A stretch of 64,000 nucleotides of DNA from Spodoptera frugiperda (lineage: Eukaryota; Arthropoda; Insecta; Lepidoptera; Noctuidae): contig NC_064236.1 in assembly GCF_023101765.2 (NCBI RefSeq), positions 3,410,001 to 3,474,000 on the forward strand. Direction: 5' to 3'. The notes beneath the pieces were generated by a model. The model was not told the DNA's origin. It did not search any database and worked only from the letters and a program-made list of their open reading frames with translations. Made by a program: the position numbers and the translations under genes. Of this stretch, positions 46,320 through 59,479 are shown in pieces (within the stretch, counting starts at the first letter, position 1; every line of letters starts with the position of its first letter).

Positions 46320-48030
46320 GTGTGAGTGTGTCGTTGGAGCACGGCAGGCAGTGAGAGGGGAGAGAAAGAGGAGGGAGGAGTTCTCGGCGAGAGTAAAAGT
46401 ATCTTCCGGCGCGTTTCCGCATCAAGCCCCCTCCGGCCCCCGCGTCGGTCCCTCGCTCGCCCTCACCTAACACCTTCCGACTTTTACTTTTCCGTCGTCG
46501 CTCACAGACATGCGCACGCGCACCGACACGTTCCGCTGATCGATTGCCTTCATGTTCTCCCTTTGTCGTATAGTAGCTGAATGTTTTGGCTACTTTCTAC
46601 AGTGATTATATTCACATGATGTAGAGAAAGCTAGAATTTTAAGTTGATTTGTTGTGACCAGTCGCCCTCGAGCTAGGCCCAGGATGACTTGCTGGACTTG
46701 TGTTTGTGTTTCGTAAATACAAGACTGAGCCTATGTGTGCTTGCTAGATGGGGTCGAGACCTGTAAACATAGAAATAGATAAAAATACGGAACAGCATAG
46801 TAACGCAATATTTTTTATTAATGATGTTATGCATGCAACGTTAATTGTAGATAACAGATTCTTTTTTCTCCCGGGATATCCGCTTTGTTGGACTGGAGCT
46901 GCAGGCACGCTGTGGTCACTTCCGTGTCAAGTGGGACAAAACTTCAGCTCTACAACTTTTAGTCCCAAAGGGCACTTATAATTACAAAATATAAATCTCC
47001 CGATTGCTATCGATCATGGAGCATGTCTAACTAGACTAGCCCATTACGGAGGAGATATTATAGTACACAAGTGTGTGCGCAAACACAGGTGCACTCTGTT
47101 CCCTCACTCTCTAAACCCGATGGGACGGTAGATCAACACGATCGGAGAGAGGTCAATGGTGGCGCGGAAAGCACGTAAAGCCGTTGGTTCTACAATTATA
47201 ATGATAGATAATTATAGAAGATAAATAATACCCTTGGTAAAATATGAGATAGTCGCACCTGCAATCGAGTGGTTTAATTAATCAGACTACGACGCCATGA
47301 CTTTTGTTCTTGCTACCATAATTGTTTAACTAATGTTAGATGTCCCATCCATAGACTTCAAAATAAGAAAATAATACCGAATCTGTATATTCAAACGAGA
47401 ACCCAAAGTGAGTTCTTCTAAATTTTTAAATTACAACTTTCTCATTCACTTTCGCTCAATTCACACGTTTACGAAAATGATCGCGCGTCGCCGGAAAACG
47501 TTGACTTTCTCCATTGCGCAAGAGCAGCAGCCACTTCCCGCTCGACGGCTGCCTTGCCCCTCCCAGCCCCCCACTCACCCCCGCCGCGCACGTCGCTCAC
47601 GGCACTCCTTACCTATTTTCCGAGTAGGAAATGAGCTTATTGCGCAACCTCAGCTTTTCACCGATGTCGGCGCAGCATTCCATCGCGACGCATCGACTCG
47701 GGGGTGACGTCACTCTGCATGCACATTGCACATCCTGCTCACTACCTGTGTTGCACCACTCTCCACTGACAAGTACCGTGGGCAGTACCTGTGGCGCTCA
47801 TTTTCTTAAAAGTTCTTGCAGATAATAATTACATATTGGCTAGAACACGTGCGCTGGATTTGAAGACGTCATGTTATACTCGACATTAGCATGTTGTATG
47901 TTGAGTAGGTGATTCGGCGCCGCGTCACTTTCTACCGACCGTATCGGAAGAAAGCGAGAGTGCAAGCGTCACTGCGCTCAGCTCGGCCGGTTTGGATACT
48001 TTCTCCGATGGGATACACGCGCCGAATTCT
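46320..48030. promoter_or_regulatory. GC-rich intronic islands with paired TTGCGCAA sites
   Basis: Islands at 46.33-46.53, 47.47-47.73 and 47.91-48.02 kb stand out from AT-rich intron. TTGCGCAA, the palindromic C/EBP-type bZIP core, occurs at 47,514-47,521 and 47,640-47,647. An E-box lies at 47,846-47,851. Copies exist in the second block (TTGCGCAA at 55,666 and 55,792). They may be enhancers or a further promoter; no exon was found. Confidence 0.3.
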
Positions 48031-48367
48031 CTAAATCCTGACTGTGTAGTTTTTATTTTCTTTTAAAGTTGTCGTAAAACTAAAAAGTTTATTTTTATCG
48101 CGAGGCTCTACAAAAGCTAACAAGTTTCACTTTCTCGGGGCCAGGGGATATAAATAGAAAGGACAAAGTAGTTTGTTAAATATTATGAATAATTTGCAAG
48201 TTTTTCAAAGTATGCGTCGTTTTATACTTAGGGGTTTTTAGAATCTGATTCGCACATGTTTGTAGATATATGTGTTGGTTTCAAAAGGTTTTCGAGTATA
48301 TTTCATAATTTTATTTCCGTAACGTACCCCATTAAGACTATCGCTATAAATCAGAAACTAGCCTCTT

Positions 48368-48470
48368 CGGTTAATTTCCGTGGTTCCGACTCGAAGCAAG
48401 AGTTGTAACGGGGCGGTTTTAAGTCAGTATGAGTCTGAAACTCTCTTTCGCTTCTTACAGGGCTAAGGAT
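48368..48470 (+). repeat. Degenerate repeat family B
   Basis: GGTTAATTTCCGTGGTTCCG, ACTCGAAGCAAGAGTTG, ACGGGGCGGTTTTAAGTCAG and GAGTCTGAAACTCTCTTTCG resemble the family B module with many changes. The same sequence is at about 56,520-56,612 in copy 2. Confidence 0.5.
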
Positions 48471-49944
48471 TAAATTATTTATCTTTCTTCCTCAAAATAA
48501 GCCTCTCCGTATGATATACCACAAGACATGACGATTTACTTACTCCATAACAAAGTATAATTTTCTAGCTCTCGAAAATATACCCCAGCTTCTTACATAT
48601 TTAATATTAGTATTATAAGTATTTATTTTTTTATAAGTATTTATTTACTCATAATGCCCATACTCGCGACTTTCTATGAGCATAAAAATTGCCATATTGA
48701 TTTCACTTATTAGAATTTAAAAAAACTTTATTTAAGTGTGTTTTTTAATATTTTACAAGGAAGTCCACGTATTAGACTAACTACCTACGAAGTCTAGGCT
48801 TTTTACGATCATTCGTTTCGGTTTTTGTTTGTCAGGCATACAATTATTCAGTCTCCAGTAATGGAAGAAGTATATTTATATATAGGATTAATATTATGTT
48901 ATTGGGTACATGTACTTAACTCAGGCAAAATAGACAATTCCTTTGGCAGGTCTATAAGCAATATTTAAAGTATCTTTCGATTAGACCTTGCTTAAGTTTA
49001 CAACAGTGTAATGCAAATGTATAACCTACCTATAGTATTCATGTAAAAGACGATCATTATTATTATTATGGCAATGTAGATGTACACGTCATGCACGGGA
49101 ACATAGTAAACACGCAGTTTACTGACAATTATTTTTGTTAACCTTCAGGACATGATACTATACTGTACTATGTGCCTACACCTGACTGATGACTTATTAT
49201 CATGTCACCGTTTGTAATGTATGTAGAGAATTGAATGTAAAATGTAGACATACACTCAGAGTAATTTAATGATTACTTAACCCAGTCCTTAGCAATTATT
49301 TTCTATACAAAATCGTTACTAAGGAATGGTTTAAATAAGCATGAAATGACTCTAATTGTGGCAGTTTGTAACGTTAAGAGATTGATGACGTCAAGTCGGT
49401 CAAATACGACGATTTGGATGAGGCAGCTTGCAGCGTGCCACTGCGCAGTGATTGTATAAGAAAGGTGCGTGGTGTGCGCGCGGCGTGGAGCGAGGAAAGC
49501 GTGGCACGCGCGCACGTAACGCCGCGACTGGGTTACTTCCCATTTCCTGCCACCGCTGCACTGCTGCACCGCTGCATCGGTACCGCTTTTTGTGAAGGAA
49601 ACGGCGGCAGCGCGCGTGTGCTCCCACGACCGCGATTATGTCACTCTTTGATACTGTTGCAAACATGAAGTTAGTATTTATGTTTAATGTGACCTATTTA
49701 GACTAGGTAGTGTTTTTATTTACTTTAAACTTGTTATGTTTGCGGTTACTGCGGCTAAAGTACACTTGCAACACGGGAGGCATCAAACTGTAGTAGGTAG
49801 GTAGGGTGGCAGGTTCATCGTTTGCCATATCAGCGCTTAACCCAAACAGATTCATCTTAATAGCGTGTGGTACTCCCACACTATAAAAATGTTTACAAAC
49901 ATTAGTAAACAAAGTTCCGTAAAGCATTTAATGACAACGTTTTT

Positions 49945-50557
49945 AGGGTTCCGTAGCCAAGTCGCAAAAAACGGAACCCTTATAGATTCGTCATGTCTGT
50001 CTGTCTGTTCGTCCGTCCGTCCGTCCGTATGTCACAGCCATTTATTTCCGAAACTGTTGGGCCTACATAGTTGAAACTAGGTTGATGTATTTTGATAACC
50101 GCTATTCGAATTTTGAATAAAAATAAATAAATTTATAAATTAAAGGGGGCACTCCATACATGGAACTGATTCAAAAAAGTTTTTTTCAGCTAACATATCC
50201 GTGATGGGTGTCTATAGATATAGGTCTTTAAAAAAGACATTAAGGTTCCTAAAACCATTTTTCGTCAAAATCAACCGTTTGAAAGTCCCCTCTAATTTTT
50301 AAAATAAGAGTGTGAGAAAACTAAAAAAAATATATGCTGTAGATTTCAATAGAAACTAACAACGAAAATTGGTTTGAACAAGATATCATTATTAGTTTTT
50401 AAGAAATAAAACATTTTCAAAAACCGCAAATAAAACTTTGTCGTTCATACAAACACTATGTAAAACCAAGTTATTTTGTAACTTTTATAATATCTCATCT
50501 ATTTGCTGTTACGGAACCCTTCATGGGCGAGTCTGACTCGCACTTGGACGGTTTTTT
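49945..50557 (+). mobile_element. GTCTGTC/GTCCGTCC interspersed element (copy 1)
   Basis: Starts AGGGTTCCGTAGCCAAGTCG and ends TTACGGAACCCTTCATGGGC, then CGAGTCTGACTCGCACTTGG and poly-T. GGGTTCCGTA and TACGGAACCC are inverted. The interior has GTCTGTCTGTTCGTCCGTCC and CCTAAAACCATTTTTCGTCA. I recognise this as a common lepidopteran non-autonomous element; superfamily not assigned. Confidence 0.7.
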
Positions 50558-50946
50558 AATAATACGAGTACGTAGTATTTTGTCTCTTAGAAATAGTCTA
50601 GTTAGATAGACATCAAGCGATTTTCTAGCTGCCTGATAAACGCGGGGATTAAGTAAGCCAACCGTTTTTAAAAAGTGGACCTTTTGTTTAGTAGTCACGT
50701 CATCATTATTATCATTACCGCAGCAGCAGCAGTAATACGCCCATTACTGCTGCTGCCGGGAATGATGATATTGATGTAGCTAGCACTGATATTCAGGTTT
50801 TATACAGAACAATTAATTAGGAATGCGTGGTGGTCTCCATCTTAGAAAACTATTAAGTAAACTTATTTAATTATACTTAAGGTTTTTGTTAAAGTTTAAA
50901 GTGGGTTTTCCAGTCAATATACATACGTAGGTACATATTATCTTAA

Positions 50947-51337
50947 TCTTTATATATATAATTTTTCTGTAAGTGTGTATGTCACTGAACTTCTCTTAAA
51001 CGACTGGACCGATTTTGATGATTTTTTTTGTGTGTGCTCAAGGGGATCTGAGAATGGTTTAGATTCACAATTTTGTCCGCTGGACAATGTTTTTTTAATT
51101 TATTAGTAGCGGCCAAACGTCGGCCCATTTAACATAAAAAAAAGTTGTTGATTTTGGAATGTTTTACATTGAATCCGACAGACGGCGCTTGTCAAATATT
51201 AATGACGTTAGACATTGTCATAACATTTGAATAATAATTTTCATCAAAATGGTCCAGAATATTTTAGCTTATTAAAAACGTTTAAAATTTACAAATTAAA
51301 GACGTGTAGACAGGACAACGTCTGTCGGGTCTGCTAG
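50947..51337 (+). mobile_element. Non-autonomous Helitron (copy 1)
   Basis: Starts TCTTTATATATATAATT after A, has CTGTAAGTGTGTATGTCACT, GACTGGACCGATTTTGATGA and GTCCGCTGGACAATG, and ends GACAACGTCTGTCGGGTCTG-CTAG before T. TC start, CTAG end and A/T flanks fit Helitrons. Confidence 0.75.
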
Positions 51338-52551
51338 TATGATATAAAATAATGTACCGTACAGAGATGCAACACCAACAGGTATCGTGGTGTAGTGACG
51401 ATTGACCTGGTCGGTCGGTGAGCCGCCGAGCTATGTAAATGTGCTGGCTTGCCTTGAGAGGCCGCGTGTCGCCTAACACATGTCTGCCTAGACGCTAGAC
51501 ACACACACACTGCTGTCACGAATCAGTGCACACTTCCAGCCTTCTCACTGGCTAATGTTGCGAGGAACTACGATGTGACTAGTGTGGGCTATGAACGAGT
51601 CTAATTAATATTTTAAATATACTTATACAGTGCACTTACAACCCTAATAGTGTAAAATACGTGGAATAGTTAGCAGTGGGGGATGCAAGCTAGGGTGGTC
51701 AGCACTAGGCAGTAGACAGTCGGTCGTGTAATGCTGGAGATGTGAGAGCTGCCGGAGGAGGCAGACGCAGGCCGCGCACGGTCACGCGGCGGGGCACGCG
51801 CGCCCCCGCCCGCGCCCCGCCGCGTGGCCTACAACGTGAGCACCCCCCGGCCTTCGGCGACAGATCAGCTGCTACTAATATCCTCGCCATATTCACGTGC
51901 GCATCTCCCACTCACATTCAACATATAAATAATTTCACAATAAAAATGACTTTTCCACTATAAACTTATCAAAACAACAACGTTGTTGAATGTTGAACTC
52001 TGATAGCCACGTTATGAATCAATAGGGACGACTCCTTACCGTCGTCATACAAAGCCCTCGTAATGTTGCCCCCACAGCATCATGTCCTGCTTAGTTGTCA
52101 TAGCAACGGGAGGCCAACGCGATGGAGATGCGTGTCATAATTTGCACAAGAAAAAGAAATCAAAATTGTCCGTTGTTGGAGATGACGGAGCGGCGACTGG
52201 CTCCTACTCTGGGTAACTTCTTTCCATCCCGTACAACTGTTAGAGTCGCAGGCACATTCACCAGTTTGTCGTCCACTGCGCCCAGAATTCGTCACGTTGT
52301 CCGTACATGCAACCTTTATTGTCCATAATATGTCTTGTGTTACAATTTCAATGCGCGCGTGCGACTTAGTATTATAGTGATTGTACCAAATGTATTGTGA
52401 ATGTTGCCCTCGCGATTGCTTGCATCTGTAGCGAATGATTAGAGTGAGTAATCGCGCGCCCCGTCAGCGCGAGTGAGCTGTGCTCTGGCTGGGCCACGCG
52501 TGCGGTGGTCGCGCCGGCACCGGAGCTGACGTCCTGTCATCATTGTTGCAG

Positions 52552-52688
52552 GCAAGTCGGTGAACAGTAAGGACCCGCTCGAAGACAAGAAAGATGACAG
52601 TGACCTGTGGGAGGCGCAGGCCGCTTTCCTCGGGCCAACGCTATGGGACAAGACGCTGCCCTATGACCCCGATCTCAAGGTACAAGAA
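52552..52688 (+). CDS. Pdp1: Pdp1 exon 2 (conserved acidic/LWDKTLPYD block), copy 1
   Basis: Acceptor CATTGTTGCAG precedes; two bases complete the Gly codon from a first exon, then 45 codons follow. The sequence starts KSVNSKDPLEDKKDDSDLWE, continues AQAAFLGPTLWDKTLPYD and ends PDLKVQE. The FLGPTLWDKTLPYD block is shared by insect PDP1 and vertebrate HLF/TEF/DBP. I place the donor at GAA|GTCAGT, giving VQE-YADLDEF, which resembles the family junction. The alternative AAG|GTACAA, nine bases earlier, is also in phase 0 and would drop three residues. Pdp1 encodes a PAR-domain bZIP activator that binds V/P boxes, activates Clock in opposition to VRI, and acts in muscle and fat body in Drosophila. 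Confidence 0.92.
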
Positions 52689-53101
52689 GTCAGTACTCGC
52701 TACTTTATTACCTACTGCGTGTTGCGTGTCGTGTGCGTCTCTCACCGGCTTTCTAACCGCGCCGTGCCGTTGTTGTGCCGCGCACTAGGTAATAGAGACG
52801 CTAGCTAACCGCCCCATCCCGCCATCCCCGGCCCTCCATGATCCACTTTACTCTGCCCGGTCGCAACCGGGTTTGATCCTAGTTCTGCTTCGGCCTCGTG
52901 GTGTTTTCATATATTTACTGTAGTTGATAGTCATGTTATGTTTATGATGTATGTGATGATAAGCCTAGCGAATATGCTCAGCGCGAATGTTAACCCTGTT
53001 GACTATTCTGGTATGTAAGTGGAGTGCTGGAGGAGCGCGGTGCTCAGTGCGCGGTGCGCGCAGGGCGCCGAGCGCGGCGCTGACGCGGATTTCTGTTGCA
53101 G

Positions 53102-53297
53102 TACGCGGACCTAGACGAGTTCCTGTCCGAAAATGGCATGTCGGGCGAGGGGCTGGGTGGCGCGCACCTCGGCGGCTCGGCCTTCGGGCCGGCGCTCGGC
53201 CTGCAGGCGCCGGTCACCAAGCGGGAGCGCTCGCCCTCACCCTCCGACTGTATGAGTCCAGACACCATCAACCCGCCGCTCTCACCCGCCGACTCCA
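53102..53297 (+). CDS. Pdp1: Pdp1 exon 3 (LDEFLSENG and SPSPSDC block), copy 1
   Basis: Acceptor TTCTGTTGCAG, then 65 codons plus one base and the donor CCA|GTATGT. It starts YADLDEFLSENGMSGEG, runs through a Gly/Leu/Ala-rich linker (GGAHLGGSAFGPALG), then TKRERSPSPSDCMSPDTIN and ends PPLSPADS. The DLDEFLSENG helix and Ser/Pro stretch are family hallmarks. Phase 1 exit joins exon 4 as PADS-T-FSMASSGRDF. Intron 2 is 413 nt. The upstream and downstream exons have matching phases, so exons 2+3 form a 1/1 cassette. The donor is 30 bases before the N gap. Confidence 0.92.
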
Positions 53298-53327
53298 GTA
53301 TGTACTCTTTATCTAAATTATAATTTA

Positions 53328-53356
53328 NNNNNNNNNNNNNNNNNNNNNNNNNNNNN
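53328..53356. other. Assembly gap (29 N)
   Basis: Run of N exactly at the junction of the two copies of the 8.1-kb block. Confidence 1.
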
Positions 53357-56300
53357 CTCACGCCCCCGCCCCGCGCCCGCGCCCCGCCCGCCCCGCGCCC
53401 GACACGTGCTCTCTTCCGCGTGCGCGTAGGCAACCGACCACTTTTACTTTTTATTATTAAACTTAATGGTGTTCTAAGTTACGAGGCAAAGAGTAAATTT
53501 AAATTGAACTTGTTAGCTCCTTTTAGATATAGAAATTCGTTTACCATTATGCCGTGTGTAGCTTTATTAAAGTTACCATTATATTACTGAGGTGGGTATT
53601 AAAAGAGGATTGTTATAATTGTGCAATAATAAAATAATTCGAAAGCCTAATTTTTCATCTATGTTACTTGTCCTAACTTTTTAAAGATTCCAAATACAAT
53701 TTAATTATGGCTTGTCATATAATACGATCGTACCACCAATCTTTACTACCAGTTTATGATTATTGCACGTTTTAAAATGGTTCCTTTTGAATACCTACTA
53801 CTATACGGCAGGTGTTTTATACTGTTTATTCAACCTAGGTACTTTCTAAACGAGAGTTCAGATTAGTTCCGCAAATTTTACATAAAATACAAGTCTCCGC
53901 GATACTTGTCATTTCTACAACAAAACAACTTTTAGCCTTCCTGTAACGTCCTGAGTTTTTCAATAGTGTAGATTTATATAGGTAATACGTCCTATTAGCT
54001 TTCTTGTGAACAAACAAACAATCAGATCTATAATATTAGAATAGATAATCAACACTTTCACTGCTTACACTCTTGCGTCGATTGGTAATGTTTGTAGAGT
54101 ATTTTGTTTTGAGTATAATATGGGCTTCAAGAAGGTTATGATAATTTTATTTATTTATTTGGTTAACCACAGCTATTTACACTTTCACATACATATTTTA
54201 ATAAGATGTTGATGATTGCGATTTGTTATCGATAAATCGGAGCGCCTAAACCTTACTGACTGATTAACATAACATGCAAGGGAAAACTGTTTGCATATTA
54301 AACATTATGCATTACAATGCATAATTTAGATGTTATCAATGGAAAATATTGGTAAGTAGGCCAGGAGGAAGACCAGTAAAGTGTTGATGTAATTGTATCC
54401 ACATCTTGACTTGACCACTAAGCTATGTGCGTTAAAGTTGCTAAATGGTGACCTGTTGCATAACTACCAGTGTGAGTGTGTCGTTGGAGCACGGCAGGCA
54501 GTGAGAGGAGAGAAAGAAGAGGAGGGAGGAGTTCTCGGCGAGAGTAAAAGTATCTTCCGGCGCGTTTCCGCATCAAGCCCCCTCCGGCCCCCGCGTCGGT
54601 CCCTCGCTCGCCCTCACCTAACACCTTCCGACTTTTACTTTTCCGTCGTCGCTCACAGACATGCGCACGCGCACCGACACGTTCCGCTGATCGATTGCCT
54701 TCATGTTCTCCCTTTGTCGTATAGTAGCTGAATGTTTTGGCTACTTTCTACAGTGATTATATTCACATGATGTAGAGAAAGCTAGAATTTTAAGTTGATT
54801 TGTTGTGACCAGTCGCCCTCGAGCTAGGCCCAGGATGACTTGCTGGACTTGTGTTTGTGTTTCGTAAACATAAGACATGAGCCTATGTGTGCTTGCTAGA
54901 TGGGGTCGAGACCTGTAAACATAGAAATAGATAAAAATACGGAACAGCATAGTAACGCAATATTTTTTATTAATGATGTTATGCATGCAACGTTAATTGT
55001 AGATAACAGATTCTTTTTTCTCCCGGGATATCCGCTTTGTTGGACTGGAGCTGCAGGCACGCTGTGGTCACTTCCGTGTCAAGTGGGACAAAACTTCAGC
55101 TCTACAACTTTCAGTCCCAAAGGGCACTTATAATTACAAAATATAAATCTCCCGATTGCTATCGATCATGGAGCATGTCTAACTAGACTAGCCCATTACG
55201 GAGGAGATATTATAGTACACAAGTGTGTGCGCAAACACAGGTGCACTCTGTTCCCTCACTCTCTAAACCCGATGGGACGGTAGATCAACACGATCGGAGA
55301 GAGGTCAATGGTGGCGCGGAAAGCACGTAAAGCCGTTGGTTCTACAATTATAATGATAGATAATTATAGAAGATAAATAATACCCTTGGTAAAATATGAG
55401 ATAGTCGCACCTGCAATCGAGTGGTTTAATTAATCAGACTACGACGCCATGACTGTCGTCCTTGCAACCATAATTGTACAACTGATGTTAGATGTTCCAT
55501 CCGTAGACTTCAAAATAAGAAAATAATACCGAATCTGTATATTCAAACGAGAACCCAAAGTGAGTTCTTCTAAATTTTTAAATTACAACTTTCTCATTCA
55601 CTTTCGCTCAATTCACACGTTTACGAAAATGATCGCGCGTCGCCGGAAAACGTTGACTTTCTCCATTGCGCAAGAGCAGCAGCCACTTCCCGCTCGACGG
55701 CTGCCTTGCCCCTCCCAGCCCCCCACTCACCCCCGCCGCGCACGTCGCTCACGGCACTCCTTACCTATTTTCCAAGTAGGAAATGAGCTTATTGCGCAAC
55801 CTCAGCTTTTCACCGATGTCGGCGCAGCATTCCATCGCGACGCATCGACTCGGGGGTGACGTCACTCTGCATGCACATTGCACATCCTGCTCACTACCTG
55901 TGTTGCACCACTCTCCACTGACAAGTACCGTGGGCAGTACCTGTGGCGCTCATTTTCTTAAAAGTTCTTGCAGATAATAATTACATATTGGCTAGAACAC
56001 GTGCGCTGGATTTGAAGACGTCATGTTATACTCGACATTAGCATGTTGTATGTTGAGTAGGTGATTCGGCGCCGCGTCACTTTCTACCGACCGTATCGGA
56101 AGAAAGCGAGAGTGCAAGCGTCACTGCGCTCAGCTCGGCCGGTTTGGATACTTTCTCCGATGGGATACACGCGCCGAATTCTCTAAATCCTGACTGTGTA
56201 GTTTTTATTTTCTTTTAAAGTTGTCGTAAAACTAAAAAGTTTATTTTTATCGCGAGGCTCTACAAAAGCTAACAAGTTTCACTTTCTCGGGGCCAGGGGA

Positions 56301-58097
56301 TATAAATAGAAAGGACAAAGTAGTTTGTTAAATATTATGAATAATTTGCAAGTTTTTCAAAGTATGCGTCGTTTTATACTTAGGGGGTTTTTAGAATCTG
56401 ATTCGCACATGTTTGTAGATATATATGTTGGTTTCCAAAGGTTTTCGAGTATATTTCATAATTTTATTTCCGTAACGTACCCCATTAAGACTATCGCTAT
56501 AAATCAGAAACTAGCCTCTTCGGTTAATTTCCGTGGTTCCGACTCGAAGCAAGAGTTGTAACGGGGCGGTTTTAAGTCAGTATGAGTCTGAAACTCTCTT
56601 TCGCTTCTTACAGGGCTAAGGATTAAATTATTTATCTTTCTTCCTCAAAATAAGCCTCTCCGTATGATATACCACAAGACATGACGATTTACTTACTCCA
56701 TAACAAAGTATAATTTTCTAGCTCTCGAAAATATACCCCAGCTTCTTACATATTTAATATTAGTATTATAAGTATTTATTTTTTTATAAGTATTTATTTA
56801 CTCATAATGCCCATACTCGCGACTTTCTATGAGCATAAAAATTGCCATATTGATTTCACTTATTAGAATTTAAAAAAACTTTATTTAAGTGTGTTTTTTA
56901 ATATTTTACAAGGAAGTCCACGTATTAGACTAACTACCTACGAAGTCTAGGCTTTTTACGATCATTCGTTTCGGTTTTTGTTTGTCAGGCATACAATTAT
57001 TCAGTCTCCAGTAATGGAAGAAGTATATTTATATATAGGATTAATATTATGTTATTGGGTACATGTACTTAACTCAGGCAAAATAGACAATTCCTTTGGC
57101 AGGTCTATAAGCAATATTTAAAGTATCTTTCGATTAGACCTTGCTTAAGTTTACAACAGTGTAATGCAAATGTATAACCTACCTATAGTATTCATGTAAA
57201 AGACGATCATTATTATTATTATGGCAATGTAGATGTACACGTCATGCACGGGAACATAGTAAACACGCAGTTTACTGACAATTATTTTTGTTAACCTTCA
57301 GGACATGATACTATACTGTACTATGTGCCTACACCTGACTGATGACTTATTATCATGTCACCGTTTGTAATGTATGTAGAGAATTGAATGTAAAATGTAG
57401 ACATACACTCCGAGTCATTTAATGGTTACTTAACCCAGTCCTTAGCAATTATTTTCTATACAAAATCGTTACTAAGGAATGGTTTAAATAAGCATGAAAT
57501 GACTCTAATTGTGGCAGTTTGTAACGTTAAGAGATTGATGACGTCAAGTCGGTCAAATACGACGATTTGGATGAGGCAGCTTGCAGCGTGCCACTGCGCA
57601 GTGATTGTATAAGAAAGGTGCGTGGTGTGCGCGCGGCGTGGAGCGAGGAAAGCGTGGCACGCGCGCACGTAACGCCGCGACTGGGTTACTTCCCATTTCC
57701 TGCCACCGCTGCACTGCTGCACCGCTGCATCGGTACCGCTTTTTGTGAAGGAAACGGCGGCAGCGCGCGTGTGCTCCCACGACCGCGATTATGTCACTCT
57801 TTGATACTGTTGCAAACATGAAGTTAGTATTTATGTTTAATGTGACCTATTTAGACTAGGTAGTGTTTTTATTTACTTTAAACTTGTTATGTTTGCGGTT
57901 ACTGCGGCTAAAGTACACTTGCAACACGGGAGGCATCAAACTGTAGTAGGTAGGTAGGGTGGCAGGTTCATCGTTTGCCATATCAGCGCTTAACCCAAAC
58001 AGATTCATCTTAATAGCGTGTGGTACTCCCACACTATAAAAATGTTTACAAACATTAGTAAACAAAGTTCCGTAAAGCATTTAATGACAACGTTTTT

Positions 58098-58716
58098 AGG
58101 GTTCCGTAGCCAAGTCGCAAAAAACGGAACCCTTATAGATTCGTCATGTCTGTCTGTCTGTTCGTCCGTCCGTCCGTCCGTATGTCACAGCCATTTATTT
58201 CCGAAACTGTTGGGCCTACATAGTTGAAACACTTTAGGTTGATGTATTTTGATAACCGCTATTCGAATTTTGAATAAAAATAAATAAATTTATAAATTAA
58301 AGGGGGCACTCCATACATGGAACTGATTCAAAAAAGTTTTTTTTCAGCTAACATATCCGTGATGGGTGTCTATAGATATAGGTCTTTAAAAAAGACATTA
58401 AGGTTCCTAAAACCATTTTTCGTCAAAATCAACCGTTTGAAAGTCCCCTCTAATTTTTAAAATAAGAGAGTGAGAAAACTAAAAAAAATATATGCTGTAG
58501 ATTTCAATAGAAACTAACAACGAAAATTGGTTTGAACCACATATCATTATTAGTTTTTAAGAAATAAAACATTTTTAAAAACCGCAAATAAAACTTTGTC
58601 GTTCATACAAACACTATGTAAAACCAAGTTATTTTGTAACTTTTATAATATGTCATCTACTTGCTGTTACGGAACCCTTCATGGGCGAGTCCGACTCGCA
58701 CTTGGTCGGTTTTTTA
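58098..58716 (+). mobile_element. GTCTGTC/GTCCGTCC interspersed element (copy 2)
   Basis: Counterpart of 49,945-50,557 in the second block, with a few substitutions and indels (for example an extra CACTTT near 58,230). Confidence 0.7.
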
Positions 58717-59099
58717 ATAATACGAGTACGTAGTATTTTGTCTCTTAGAAATAGTCTAGTTAGATAGACATCAAGCGATTTTCTAGCTGCCTGATAAACG
58801 CGGGGATTAAGTAAGCCAACCGTTTTTAAAAAGTGGACCTTTTGTTTAGTAGTCACGTCATCATTATTATCATTACCGCAGCAGCAGCAGTAATACGCCC
58901 ATTACTGCTGCTGAATGATGATATTGATGTAGCTAGCACTGATATTCAGGTTTTATACAGAACAATTAATTAGGAATGCGTGGTGGTCTCCATCTTAGAA
59001 AACTATTAAGTAAACTTATTTAATTATACTTAAGGTTTTTGTTAAAGTTTAAAGTGGGTTTTCCAGTCAATATACATACGTAGGTACATATTATCTTAA

Positions 59100-59479
59100 T
59101 CTTTATATATATAATTTTTCTGTAAGTGTGTATGTCACTGAACTTCTCTTAAACGACTGGACCGATTTTGATGATTTTTTTTGTGTGTGCTCAAGGGAAT
59201 CTGAGAATGGTTTAGATTCACAATTTTGTCCGCTGGACAATGTTTTTTTAATTTATTAGTAGCGGCCAAACGTCGGCCCATTTAACATAAAAAAAAGTTG
59301 TTGATTTTGGAATGTTTTACATTGAATCCGACAGACGGCGCTATATTAATGACGTTAGACATTGTCATAACATTTGAATAATAATTTTCATCAAAATGGT
59401 CCAGAATATTTTAGCTTATTACAAAACGTTTAAAATTTTCACGACGTGTAGACAGGACAACGTCTGTCGGGTCCGCTAG
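59100..59479 (+). mobile_element. Non-autonomous Helitron (copy 2)
   Basis: Counterpart of 50,947-51,337. It has the same TC start and CTAG|T end, and is 11 bp shorter because of small internal differences. Confidence 0.75.

Larger units (their letters stand above)
45207..53327 (+). repeat. 8.1-kb duplicated block, copy 1 (contains Pdp1 exons 2-3)
   Basis: The whole block matches 53,357-61,469 almost base for base, introns and mobile elements included; the offset runs from about 8,142 to 8,158 bp because of small indels. The left border is CTCACGCCCCCGCCCCGCGC; the right border is the last bases before the N gap. It contains GC-rich intronic islands, a GTCCGTCC element, a Helitron and exons 2 and 3. 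It is most likely an unmerged haplotype overlap. Confidence 0.95.

Noticed and set aside
49303..49668. Overlapping ORFs at 49.3-49.7 kb, repeated at 57.5-57.8 kb, that looked like a duplicated gene
   Set aside because: They are repeated only because the whole 8.1-kb block is duplicated. The frames overlap on both strands in a GC-rich patch and have no recognisable domain or splice signals.
52560..52808. ORF continuing past exon 2 as an alternative Pdp1 C-terminus
   Set aside because: It reads through a donor site into intron 2 and ends soon after in unconserved sequence. The VQE-YADLDEF junction to exon 3 fits the family better.
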